Origin: Ardenticatenaceae bacterium
Lineage (GTDB): Bacteria > Chloroflexota > Anaerolineae > Promineifilales > Promineifilaceae
DNA length: 64,000 nucleotides
Assembly (NCBI GenBank): GCA_020634435.1
Contig: JACKBS010000006.1
Span: 310,001-374,000 of the forward strand
Reading direction: 5' to 3'
Shown: positions 34,228 to 42,156 of the stretch, piece after piece
Layout of the letters: every line of letters starts with the position of its first letter
Position numbering within the stretch: the first letter of the stretch is position 1
Program-made: the position numbers and the translations under genes
Notes under the pieces: generated by a model
The model's database searches: none
Told to the model about the DNA's origin: nothing
The model's input: the letters and a program-made list of their open reading frames with translations, nothing else

Positions 34228-35463
34228 TCAGGATAAGCGGGATTCTTTTCTTGATGGTGCCACTTTCCCGCGGCTGGCAAAAGCGGCGCGCAGCATCGGG
34301 GGTGTCACCAACGTGGCGATAATTACCATAAACACGGCAATGGAAAAATGCTCTGGGGTAATCAACGCCATGTCCAGAGCAAACGCGGCTACGATAAGGC
34401 CAACTTCGCCGCGTGACACCATGCCAATACCAAGCTGGAACGCTTCGCGATTGGTAAAGCCGCCAATTTTTGCGCCCAGCCCACTGCCGCCAATTTTACT
34501 GACAATGGCGATAAGGGTGAAAACGGCCGTAAACCACCAGGCACTGCCGCTAATCGCCCGCAAATTGACTTCCAAACCAATGTTCACAAAGAAAATTGGC
34601 ACAAAAAACGCATAGGCAATTGCGGAAATGCCCTCTTCGATCTCTTCTTTGACCGAGGTGCGGCCCAGAAACAAACCAGCCAGAAACGCCCCGGTAATGG
34701 CCGCCATACCGCCGATAACCTCGGCCGCGTAAGCAAACAGCAGAGAGATGACCAGCACAAAGGCCAGCGTGCCCTTGCTGATGGGCAGCTGGTCGATCTT
34801 TTGGGCCAGCCAGGGCAGCACCCAAATGCCGATGGCGGTCGCTACGCCGATGTAAAGCACCATGCTCAGCACGGTCAACAAAACCCCTGAGAGCCCTCCG
34901 GCGCTGTCGCCAACCAGCACAAAAGCGATGGAGAGAACCAAAATAACCAGGATGTCGTCAAAAACGGCCGCTCCCAACAGCGTTAACCCAACCCGGCTGC
35001 GCAGCACGTTTAGCTCCATCAATGTTTGCGCCGAGATGCTCACGCTGGTCGCTGCCAGCGTCAGCCCCAGGAATAATGCCTGCTCTCCATTCGCGTTAAA
35101 CAAAACGGCCGCACCGTAACCCAATCCCAACGGCAGCAGCACGCCCAAAATGCCCGCCAGCGCCGACGTTTTACCCGCGTTCAGCAAATCGGGGAGATGC
35201 AGCTCCAGCCCGGCCAGCAGCATGAGCAAAATCACGCCTATTTCGGCCATGATAGACAGCAGTTCTTCCAGCAAGTCGGGATTGGGGAACAGAATGTGCC
35301 AGCTGTGCAGCATGTTGAGCACCGTTGGCCCCAGCAATACACCCGCCAGCAGTTCCCCCAAGACGGATGGTTGGTTAAACCGGGTGCTGATAAAGCCACC
35401 CAGCTTGGCAGCAACAATGATGATGATCACTGCCATGATAAATTCTAAAAAATCACTTTCCAT
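34228..35463 (-). CDS. CPA2-type cation:proton antiporter (Kef/NapA-like membrane domain)
   Basis: 411 residues from ATG 35463, with AGAAGGA upstream. About twelve helices; LAATSVSISAQTLMELNVLRSRVG and AAVFDDILVILVLSIAFVL carry the conserved acidic pair and unwound-helix region of CPA2 exchangers. There is no C-terminal RCK/TrkA-N domain, unlike KefB/C, leaving the adjacent PII-like protein as the likely regulator. It exchanges Na+ or K+ for H+ across the membrane. Confidence 0.92.
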   Translation of the reverse strand: MESDFLEFIMAVIIIIVAAKLGGFISTRFNQPSVLGELLAGVLLGPTVLNMLHSWHILFPNPDLLEELLSIMAEIGVILLMLLAGLELHLPDLLNAGKTSALAGILGVLLPLGLGYGAAVLFNANGEQALFLGLTLAATSVSISAQTLMELNVLRSRVGLTLLGAAVFDDILVILVLSIAFVLVGDSAGGLSGVLLTVLSMVLYIGVATAIGIWVLPWLAQKIDQLPISKGTLAFVLVISLLFAYAAEVIGGMAAITGAFLAGLFLGRTSVKEEIEEGISAIAYAFFVPIFFVNIGLEVNLRAISGSAWWFTAVFTLIAIVSKIGGSGLGAKIGGFTNREAFQLGIGMVSRGEVGLIVAAFALDMALITPEHFSIAVFMVIIATLVTPPMLRAAFASRGKVAPSRKESRLS

Positions 35464-35621
35464 CAAAAATCCTTCTGTGCTGGCTAAGGCTGAAGCAAGC
35501 TTCTTTGGCGAAACGGTAGGGGAAAAGGTGGGAAAAACAGCAAGCGGGTATGGGTTAAGGCAAAACGTTCAGCTCCCTGAGTGGTTCAGATTAAATTCAA
35601 TTTGTCCCCTGTTTTTATAAT

Positions 35622-37382
35622 TTATACCGTGACACGCGTCAGGACGTCAAGGGTGACACGGCCGTTTTGCCGCATCAGCCGCACCGTATCGCCATTGTTG
35701 ATGTGGCCAATGATGTCCGCATCGAACTGGTAGGCGTAGGGGATATTCTCCAGCGAGCAAGCCGGTGCGCTCTGCTGATCAATCTCCGTATTGACGATGG
35801 CGACGGGCGCTTTGCCCCGGTAAAACAGCTCCAGCAGCACGTAGGGGGCTACGGTGGAGCCACTGCCCTTGGGGAAGATGGCAATCTTGCCTGCCATGCT
35901 CTGCCCGTCGGCGGGGTGGCCTGGTTCTTCAATGACGCCGGTCTCGCGGTTCACAAAACCTAGCAGGGTGATGGGTGTACCGGTGACAAACGCTTCGGCG
36001 GTGATGCTGAAGTCGGTTTGCGAGGGCAGGCCGTGGCCGGTGGCGGTGAAGGGTTGGGATGACAGGGTGTGCGATGAGGACATCGCGTGGTTACGGGGTG
36101 ATGGGGTGACTGATTGGATTTTCTTTTTGGTGGCGGCTTTCTGATTGGCAATTGGCAATTTGCCGGTGGCCAGGGCAATGCAATCAGCCAGGCGCATAAC
36201 GGCCGTTGGGATGCCATTAAGGCCAGACTTGATGTAATGCTCGGCTTTCATGGAGTTGGTGAGGACGTGATGCACCCAGGTTAGATCGTACGGTACCACT
36301 TCGGGACAGGTGTTTTCCAGCAGCAGCGCGCCGCTGCGGGTAATAATTTCGGCAATGCCCGTCTTTTCGGCGATGGCTTTATTGGCGGCGGAGGTGAAAA
36401 CCCACAAGGGGGGGGCGTCGGGGGCCAGCTGCTTGCCTTTGAGCAAGACGGCCGTTGCCCGCAATTCCCCCAATGATGCCTGGGGACAACCAATGGTGAT
36501 GAGCGAAACGGCCGTTTTTGGGGCCAACTCCTCGTACCGCTTTTGCAGCTCTGCTTCGCCAAATAGCAGCCGCGCCTGGAACGCTGCCGGGGGGCGTTCG
36601 CCCTGCCCGTCGATATACAGCAGCGGGCAGCCGTAGTTGGCGGCCGCGGCCGTTAGCGCCTTCTTTTGCTCGTGGTTTAGTTCTGTGGGCAGTCCTTTGA
36701 TGGCCGGGATGGGGCCGTTGGGCATTTTCCACTCCGGCTGACGCTGCTTGCCAATCCAGTCGCCCAAAATCGAGAAGTCGGTCGGATCGCCCAGCGGCGT
36801 GGTGACCACCACCGCCAGGTTGGGGCGACGATTTTCCTCTAGCATGAGGCCATATTTTGGCGTGTAGCCCGTTAGCGCGGCGGCCAAGGCCGACAGGCCG
36901 GATTCCCGATTGGTGATCAGCCCGGTGTAGGAGTTGCCAAAGCAGATGGCGTTCGATTCGGCCCAGGCGGCTTCACCGCTGGTGACCACACCTTCCCATT
37001 CGTAGGGGATGCAGGATTGTGTCGGCTGCACGCCCAGCTGCGTGTAGCGGGCCACAATTTCGGCGTTGTGCTCCTTAAAGTTGGGCGCGACAATGCGCAT
37101 CTCGTCGAATTGAGCCTCATCACAGCCGGCTGAGTTGAGCGTGGTAGGCACGGCTACTTTGGCCAGCGGGTCTTCCGCCAGGCGGGCCAGAAACTGGCGC
37201 GACCCCAGCCCGCCAGTCAGTGGCGAGACGCCAGAGAGGTGGGCGCTGGTGATGGGCGTGAGTTCCGTAGCGCCAGCGGCGGCGGCCATATCCAGCAGCA
37301 GGCGCATGGCCATCTGGCGGGCCACACCTTGCTGGCCAGCCAGCATCGCTTGCTGATCGTCGTTGAGCTTGATTTCGGTCAT
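35622..37382 (-). CDS. Fused aconitase X (large + small subunit); candidate phosphomevalonate dehydratase
   Basis: 586 residues. Residues 1-about 412 are the AcnX catalytic domain (DUF521), with likely iron-sulfur ligands C124 (SCIPYEWE), C299 (IGCPQASLGE) and C359 (NTCPEVVPYD). A Ser/Thr/Lys/Pro linker (about 413-445) joins it to the swivel domain (DUF126, about 446-586) with GHPADGQSMAGKIAIFPKGSGS. AcnX enzymes dehydrate either cis-3-hydroxy-L-proline or, in archaea, mevalonate 5-phosphate. The shared operon with a short UbiD-family decarboxylase favours the second, but no proof is in the sequence. It starts 6 bases after the MscS stop. Confidence 0.85.
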   Translation of the reverse strand: MTEIKLNDDQQAMLAGQQGVARQMAMRLLLDMAAAAGATELTPITSAHLSGVSPLTGGLGSRQFLARLAEDPLAKVAVPTTLNSAGCDEAQFDEMRIVAPNFKEHNAEIVARYTQLGVQPTQSCIPYEWEGVVTSGEAAWAESNAICFGNSYTGLITNRESGLSALAAALTGYTPKYGLMLEENRRPNLAVVVTTPLGDPTDFSILGDWIGKQRQPEWKMPNGPIPAIKGLPTELNHEQKKALTAAAANYGCPLLYIDGQGERPPAAFQARLLFGEAELQKRYEELAPKTAVSLITIGCPQASLGELRATAVLLKGKQLAPDAPPLWVFTSAANKAIAEKTGIAEIITRSGALLLENTCPEVVPYDLTWVHHVLTNSMKAEHYIKSGLNGIPTAVMRLADCIALATGKLPIANQKAATKKKIQSVTPSPRNHAMSSSHTLSSQPFTATGHGLPSQTDFSITAEAFVTGTPITLLGFVNRETGVIEEPGHPADGQSMAGKIAIFPKGSGSTVAPYVLLELFYRGKAPVAIVNTEIDQQSAPACSLENIPYAYQFDADIIGHINNGDTVRLMRQNGRVTLDVLTRVTV

Positions 37383-37388
37383 GAGCGG

Positions 37389-38411
37389 TTACTCTCTTTT
37401 GTCGCGGGGCGTGGTGGGCAAATAGCCAGTATCGCGCTGGAGCTTATTGCGGTCGGCCACCACCGTGGTTGCTTCTTGGGGATCAGGCGGCCGTTTCCGC
37501 TCTTCAAAGTGCAGGTATTCACGCTGGGTGGGATAGGCAAAGTCGATGTCCCAATGCAGCTTGAAGGCGCGTAGGGCAGCTTCCCAAATTTCTTGTTCGC
37601 TGTTGCGCCGCTTGCGCGGGTCTACCATGTAGCGCAGGGTAAGAACCACGCCGCTGTCGGCGACGCTGGTGTAGACGGTGGGGGTGACGTTGGAGTAGCT
37701 GATGACAAAGCGCTGCCCGGTGCTACGGCCGTATTGCCGCACGGCGTCGCTCACATCGGGGGCCAACTCGTTGATGATGTTGACCAGAATCGCTTTGGCT
37801 TTTTCCCAGTCACTCTCAAAAGTGACCATAACCGGGATTTCATTCCAGATAAAGGGGAAGCCCTGGTGCATGTTGGTCAGCACTTCGGAAAAAACTTTGC
37901 CGTTGGGAATGTGAATGATGCGCCCGGTGCTTTGCTCGGCGTTGATGCGACGGCCGATTTCCAACATGCTGAACGAAAAGAGGCGGATGTCGATGACGTC
38001 ACCCATCTGGTCGGCAATTTCGATGCGGTCGCCCACGACAAACGGCCGTCGCCACACAATAAAAATCCAGCCCGCCAGAGCCACAATCAAATCTTGCAGG
38101 GCAATGGCGATACCGGCAGACAGCAGCCCCAGGTACGTCACCAGGGTGCCGATGCCTTCCAGCCAGAGTCGCCCTACCAGCAAAATGCCCAACACCACGG
38201 AGGCATATTCCACCGTTTTGCGCAGGTTGTAGAGGGTGCGAGCGTTTTCGGCATAGCGGCGGTGGATCAGGCGCAGCACGATCCACCGCACCAGCCACAG
38301 CAGCAAAATGATCGCCAGCGACGCCAGCAAATCGCGCTGGAATTCGCTGGTTAAGTCCAGGTTGAGGGAGGAAAAGAAGTTGTCCAAAGCGGTACGGACT
38401 TGTTCAATCAT
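37389..38411 (-). CDS. MscS-family mechanosensitive channel
   Basis: 340 residues from ATG 38411, overlapping the upstream stress-protein gene by 8 bases. An N-terminal helix (about 28-48), a second (about 68-90) and the pore helix with YLGLLSAGIAIALQDLIVALAGWIFI (two parts, about 96-121) are followed by RRPFVVGDRIEI, the start of the beta domain. The C-terminal alpha/beta domain ends in a charged tail. It releases solutes on hypo-osmotic shock, which suits the neighbouring antiporter and stress protein. Confidence 0.92.
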   Translation of the reverse strand: MIEQVRTALDNFFSSLNLDLTSEFQRDLLASLAIILLLWLVRWIVLRLIHRRYAENARTLYNLRKTVEYASVVLGILLVGRLWLEGIGTLVTYLGLLSAGIAIALQDLIVALAGWIFIVWRRPFVVGDRIEIADQMGDVIDIRLFSFSMLEIGRRINAEQSTGRIIHIPNGKVFSEVLTNMHQGFPFIWNEIPVMVTFESDWEKAKAILVNIINELAPDVSDAVRQYGRSTGQRFVISYSNVTPTVYTSVADSGVVLTLRYMVDPRKRRNSEQEIWEAALRAFKLHWDIDFAYPTQREYLHFEERKRPPDPQEATTVVADRNKLQRDTGYLPTTPRDKRE

Positions 38412-38877
38412 GGTCTGGCCTGCTCTCCATTTGTTTTTCCTGGTCGGGGCGAACAACTTCAACGGTAACGGCCGTTTGCTGCCGAATACTCGCTGCTAAG
38501 CGTTCGATGGCATCATCGCCAAATACGTTGGCCGTTGTGCCGCGTGGTGCACCCAGCACCAGCAGTTCTGCATTGACATCCTTCACAAAACGGACAATTT
38601 CCTCGCGCACCTTGCCCCGGCGAATGCGCACTTCGGTGCCCAGGTAAGCGTTATCGGCCCGCTTTTGGGCAATGCGCAGCAGCGTTTCGCCCATCCAATT
38701 CAGCTCTGCCAGCAAAGCCTCGCGTAGATTATCTTCCACCTCTTCATCCAGGCTGTGCGGGTCTACCACGTACAGAAAGATGAGCGGCTTGTCGCTGGTC
38801 TTGGCATGTTCGATGGCCGCCATTTGGGCCGCACGGCTGCCTTCGCCACCGCGTGTGGCGCAAACAATGCTACCCAT
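38404..38877 (-). CDS. Universal stress protein (UspA domain)
   Basis: 157 residues from ATG 38877 with AGGAGGGGG just before it. Alpha/beta UspA fold: SIVCATRGGEGSRAAQMAAIEHA at the start and ELLVLGAPRGTTANVFGDDAIERLA near the end. The latter has a shortened version of the G-2x-G-9x-G(S/T) ATP-binding pattern, so nucleotide binding is uncertain. It overlaps both neighbours by 8 bases (CPA1 antiporter upstream, MscS downstream), which implies tight co-translation. Confidence 0.88.
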   Translation of the reverse strand: MGSIVCATRGGEGSRAAQMAAIEHAKTSDKPLIFLYVVDPHSLDEEVEDNLREALLAELNWMGETLLRIAQKRADNAYLGTEVRIRRGKVREEIVRFVKDVNAELLVLGAPRGTTANVFGDDAIERLAASIRQQTAVTVEVVRPDQEKQMESRPDHD

Positions 38878-40558
38878 GGTCCCCCTCCTGCAAGTGGTGC
38901 ATATGCTCATTGCGATTCTTCATGATGATTTCCAGCGCCGCGACCCGATTGTTTAGCTCGGTAATTAGCTCATCATGCACTTCGTTGGAGATGAGGCCAC
39001 GCCGTGACGCTTCGCCAATGGCGCTGCGCTCGGCACTGAGCGCGTCTTCGCGGGCTTGCAGATACATTTCCTGTTCCAGCTCGGGAAAATCTTGCAAGTG
39101 GGTCCGTAAATCTTCCTTCTTATCCATGATTTCTTCGTCATAAACCTGGCTCATGGATTCCCAGATGTCGGGGAACAGGATGCCGTTGTCTTGCAAGCGA
39201 TCCAGCTCGTGCTTGCCCGCCCACTTGGCAAAGAGGGTCGCCTGCCGCCGCTGAAGCTCAACACGCTGCGGTGGTTTGTTCGCCAATTGAAGCCGTTGAA
39301 TGATCCGTTCGATGGTCATGCCCTGGAAGAGCAGGGTGAATAGCACCACGCCAAAGGTCATCACGCGCAGTTCCAAGGCGACCTCTGCGCCAAAGACAGC
39401 ATTTTCGATGGACAGGGCCAGCGCCAGGCTGATGGCACCGCGCAGTCCACCCCAGTACATGACATGTTGGTAGGGCAGGGGAATGCGGTTTTGCGGGTGG
39501 AAACGGCCGTAAATCCAGCCAAACGCATAAATAATTAACCCGCGGCTCAAAATGATGGCGACCACGGCTACGATGATGGGAATGATATTCGGCCGTAGCT
39601 GCGATAGCTCAATCTCCAGGCCAATCAGCAAAAAGACCAGCGAGTTCACCACAAAGCTCAAAAATTCCCAGAAGTTGTCCAGCGTCAGCTTGGTCGTGGG
39701 CGATGTGTTCTGAAAGCCCAGGTTGCCCACCATCAGCCCTGCGGCCACTACGGCCAGAATGCCGCTGAAATGCAGCCCTTCTACCCCCACCAGATCGCCA
39801 AAAGATTCGGCCACCACAAACGAGCCAAAGGCCAGAGCTACTGTCGTGGCCGTCTCGATCAAATGATCATCCACATTTTTCAGGATAATGTACGACACCA
39901 CATAACCCATCACCAGCCCCACGGACAGTCCGCCAACGCCCACAATGAAGAACTCTAGCAGCGCGTCACCCAGGCCAAATGCCTCAGCCTGCGTACCGGC
40001 GGCCAATGCCAGGCTAAAAATGACGATGGCCACGCCATCGTTAAACAGGCTTTCACCTTCTACCAAAATGGTCAGCCGCTTGCTCACGCCCAGGCTGCGG
40101 AAAAAAGCAATCACCGCCACTGGGTCTGTGGCGGAGATGAGGGCACCAAATGCCAGGGCCGCGGCCCAAGAAATGCTCAGGAATTGGGCGACCAGTCCAC
40201 CAACCAGAAATGTGCCTACCAGCGTTCCGCCGACAGCCAGCAGCATCACTGGCATCAAGTCCTTCTTTAGCTGTCGCCACGGGATGTGCAGCGTGGCTTC
40301 AAACACCAGCGGCGGCACCAAAATCGCCAAAATCAAGTCGGAACTAACGGAGAGGTCTAAGAAGTTGGGGAAAAATGAGAGCACCAGCCCGACCAGTACC
40401 AGGGCCACGGTGTAGGGCAGGCGAATGCGGCGCACCACGATGGCCACCATCGCGGCAATGAACAGCAGCACCATGAGGCTCAGCTCTGCGCGTACCAATC
40501 CGTTTTCTTCTGCCTGCATCAATATAGGAAGATGCTCCGCCAAAGCGGGGAAATTCAT
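38870..40558 (-). CDS. CPA1-type Na+(K+)/H+ antiporter
   Basis: 562 residues, AAGGAG before ATG 40558. About twelve helices (up to about residue 420) with FGALISATDPVAVIAFFRSLG and VEGESLFNDGVAIVIFSLAL, the CPA1 acidic transport motifs. A cytoplasmic, highly charged helical tail (about 425-562) probably regulates activity. It exports Na+ for H+. It is the second gene of a five-gene operon, 58 bases after the UbiD gene. Confidence 0.93.
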   Translation of the reverse strand: MNFPALAEHLPILMQAEENGLVRAELSLMVLLFIAAMVAIVVRRIRLPYTVALVLVGLVLSFFPNFLDLSVSSDLILAILVPPLVFEATLHIPWRQLKKDLMPVMLLAVGGTLVGTFLVGGLVAQFLSISWAAALAFGALISATDPVAVIAFFRSLGVSKRLTILVEGESLFNDGVAIVIFSLALAAGTQAEAFGLGDALLEFFIVGVGGLSVGLVMGYVVSYIILKNVDDHLIETATTVALAFGSFVVAESFGDLVGVEGLHFSGILAVVAAGLMVGNLGFQNTSPTTKLTLDNFWEFLSFVVNSLVFLLIGLEIELSQLRPNIIPIIVAVVAIILSRGLIIYAFGWIYGRFHPQNRIPLPYQHVMYWGGLRGAISLALALSIENAVFGAEVALELRVMTFGVVLFTLLFQGMTIERIIQRLQLANKPPQRVELQRRQATLFAKWAGKHELDRLQDNGILFPDIWESMSQVYDEEIMDKKEDLRTHLQDFPELEQEMYLQAREDALSAERSAIGEASRRGLISNEVHDELITELNNRVAALEIIMKNRNEHMHHLQEGDHG

Positions 40559-40616
40559 TGTTACTCCTTGAGTCAGTGGTTAGTGGTTGGTTAGCTTCGC
40601 TGCCAGCCATCAGCCG

Positions 40617-41927
40617 CTATAAGTACTCGTCCAAATTGACGGAACCGTATTCTCCCCGCGTGAATTTGCTTTTATCGGCACCCCAGGGAATGGTGCAGTC
40701 GAAGCCCAGTTTGGCTGTGTGGCTTTTTTGCCCCGGCACGTGAATGCCGGATGGGTCCAGCGAGCTGCCCGGTTGGTTGGGGAACAGCAGCATGTCTTTA
40801 TCAGCCTGGAAGCGAGTGGCAAAGGCCCATTCTACCTGCGCCGGGTCATAAATATCTACATCGGTATCCACAATCCAGACGTGTTTTAGAGAGCCGTGTC
40901 CTTTGAATGCCGCTTCAATGGCGAAACGGCCGTCTTCCGGCCCTTGCTTGTCTATTTGCACCACAGCATGCAGCCAGGAGCTGCCGCCTGGGGTAATGAT
41001 CGCGCCCGTGCAGCGCGTAACCTTGTTCACTTCAGCAAAAATGGTGGGCTCTTTGGGCATACCCATCAAAATTTTGTGTTCCAACCCGCCGGGCAGCAGG
41101 GCATGGAAAATGGGATCGCGCCGGTGCGTAATCAGATCAATTTCGATGATTGGCTGATCGCGTACAATGTCCATCGTTTCCGTCAGGTCCATGAACGGAC
41201 CTTCCTGCGTTTGCCGCTTGGTGATGCGCCCTTCCAATACAATTTCTGCATCGGCGGGTACAGCCAGGTTGTTGGTGAGGCATTTCACCAGCGGCGTGGG
41301 GGCCAAGGCGTGAGCCACGGCCAGCTCATCTACATCTGGCGCGGGCGACATGGACGCGGCCAGATGCACCGCCTGCGATACACCAATGCAGATGGCCACG
41401 GGCAGGTCGCCTTCTACTTTTTGCATGGCTGTCCAGGTGCCGCGCCGCTCGATGATGCGGGCGGCAAAGCGCCGGTCGTCCAGCCGCAGCAGCCGGTGGT
41501 AACACATGTTGCGCCCCAGCTCCGGGTCTTCGGTAATCACCACGTTGCTGGCGATGTAATGCCCGCCATCCTGCGGCAAATGGAACAAAATGGGCAAATC
41601 GTGCAGATCGAACTGCTCCAGAACGACTTCTTGGCATGGCCCACTTTCCACTACGGGGGGCGTTTGGGGATTCTCCGTGGCTCTGGCCAGATGCGGAATT
41701 AGCTCTGGAATGGGAACGTTCAAATCCATGCTGAAGTATTTTCGGTCGGAGCATGGCCCAGCGCAGACACGCCAGCCAGGGTAGTCGGTGATGTGGTTGA
41801 ACAGGACGGGACGCCCTTCCAAAGCGTGGGCTACGTTGGCCAATTCATAATGGACGCTAACCGGTTTGTCAATTTCAATCAGGTCGCCGGTTTGGGCGGC
41901 CTGCTCTAAAAAGTGTCGAAAACTCAT
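40617..41927 (-). CDS. UbiD-family decarboxylase; candidate anhydromevalonate phosphate decarboxylase
   Basis: 436 residues, shorter than ubiquinone-type UbiD (about 490) and close to the archaeal anhydromevalonate phosphate decarboxylases. Family landmarks: N140-MCYHR145 (prenyl-FMN/catalytic Arg region), E242-GPF-x-D247 (acidic part of the catalytic E-R-E), CTGAIITPGGSSWLHAVVQI (in parts, about 311-330) and the C-terminal KLGFDCTIP. It needs prenylated FMN from UbiX, which is not encoded in this window. First gene of the operon with CPA1, Usp, MscS and AcnX. Confidence 0.87.
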   Translation of the reverse strand: MSFRHFLEQAAQTGDLIEIDKPVSVHYELANVAHALEGRPVLFNHITDYPGWRVCAGPCSDRKYFSMDLNVPIPELIPHLARATENPQTPPVVESGPCQEVVLEQFDLHDLPILFHLPQDGGHYIASNVVITEDPELGRNMCYHRLLRLDDRRFAARIIERRGTWTAMQKVEGDLPVAICIGVSQAVHLAASMSPAPDVDELAVAHALAPTPLVKCLTNNLAVPADAEIVLEGRITKRQTQEGPFMDLTETMDIVRDQPIIEIDLITHRRDPIFHALLPGGLEHKILMGMPKEPTIFAEVNKVTRCTGAIITPGGSSWLHAVVQIDKQGPEDGRFAIEAAFKGHGSLKHVWIVDTDVDIYDPAQVEWAFATRFQADKDMLLFPNQPGSSLDPSGIHVPGQKSHTAKLGFDCTIPWGADKSKFTRGEYGSVNLDEYL

Positions 41928-42056
41928 AAAGCCTCTTTACGCAAAATACACGCCAACGGGGCAATGGCGTAGAAAATCCGCTGTGTTCCCGTGCAGAAAG
42001 CAATCGCACAGTCACGTAATCTATTGTAAACTGTTTGAGTTTATCCTAAAAACAAA

Positions 42057-42115
42057 GACCCTAAGGGTTTTTCAGGAATTGCCCATTTAGTGAGGTGCGA
42101 CAAACCCTTAGGGTC
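42057..42115. repeat. Inverted repeat GACCCTAAGGGTTT
   Basis: Perfect 14-base arms (42057-42070, 42102-42115) between divergent genes, upstream of the SH3 lipoprotein. The loop contains AGGTGCGACAAAC, shared with the hairpin at 24127-24210. Confidence 0.75.
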
Positions 42116-42156
42116 CGGTAGTATTTATTTCCAAATTTATTGTAAGGAGTCACTGC

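Noticed and set aside
37593..38354. 253-residue rightward frame
   Set aside because: Antisense to MscS; His/Gln-rich low-quality composition.
40896..41702. 268-residue rightward frame
   Set aside because: Antisense to the UbiD gene.
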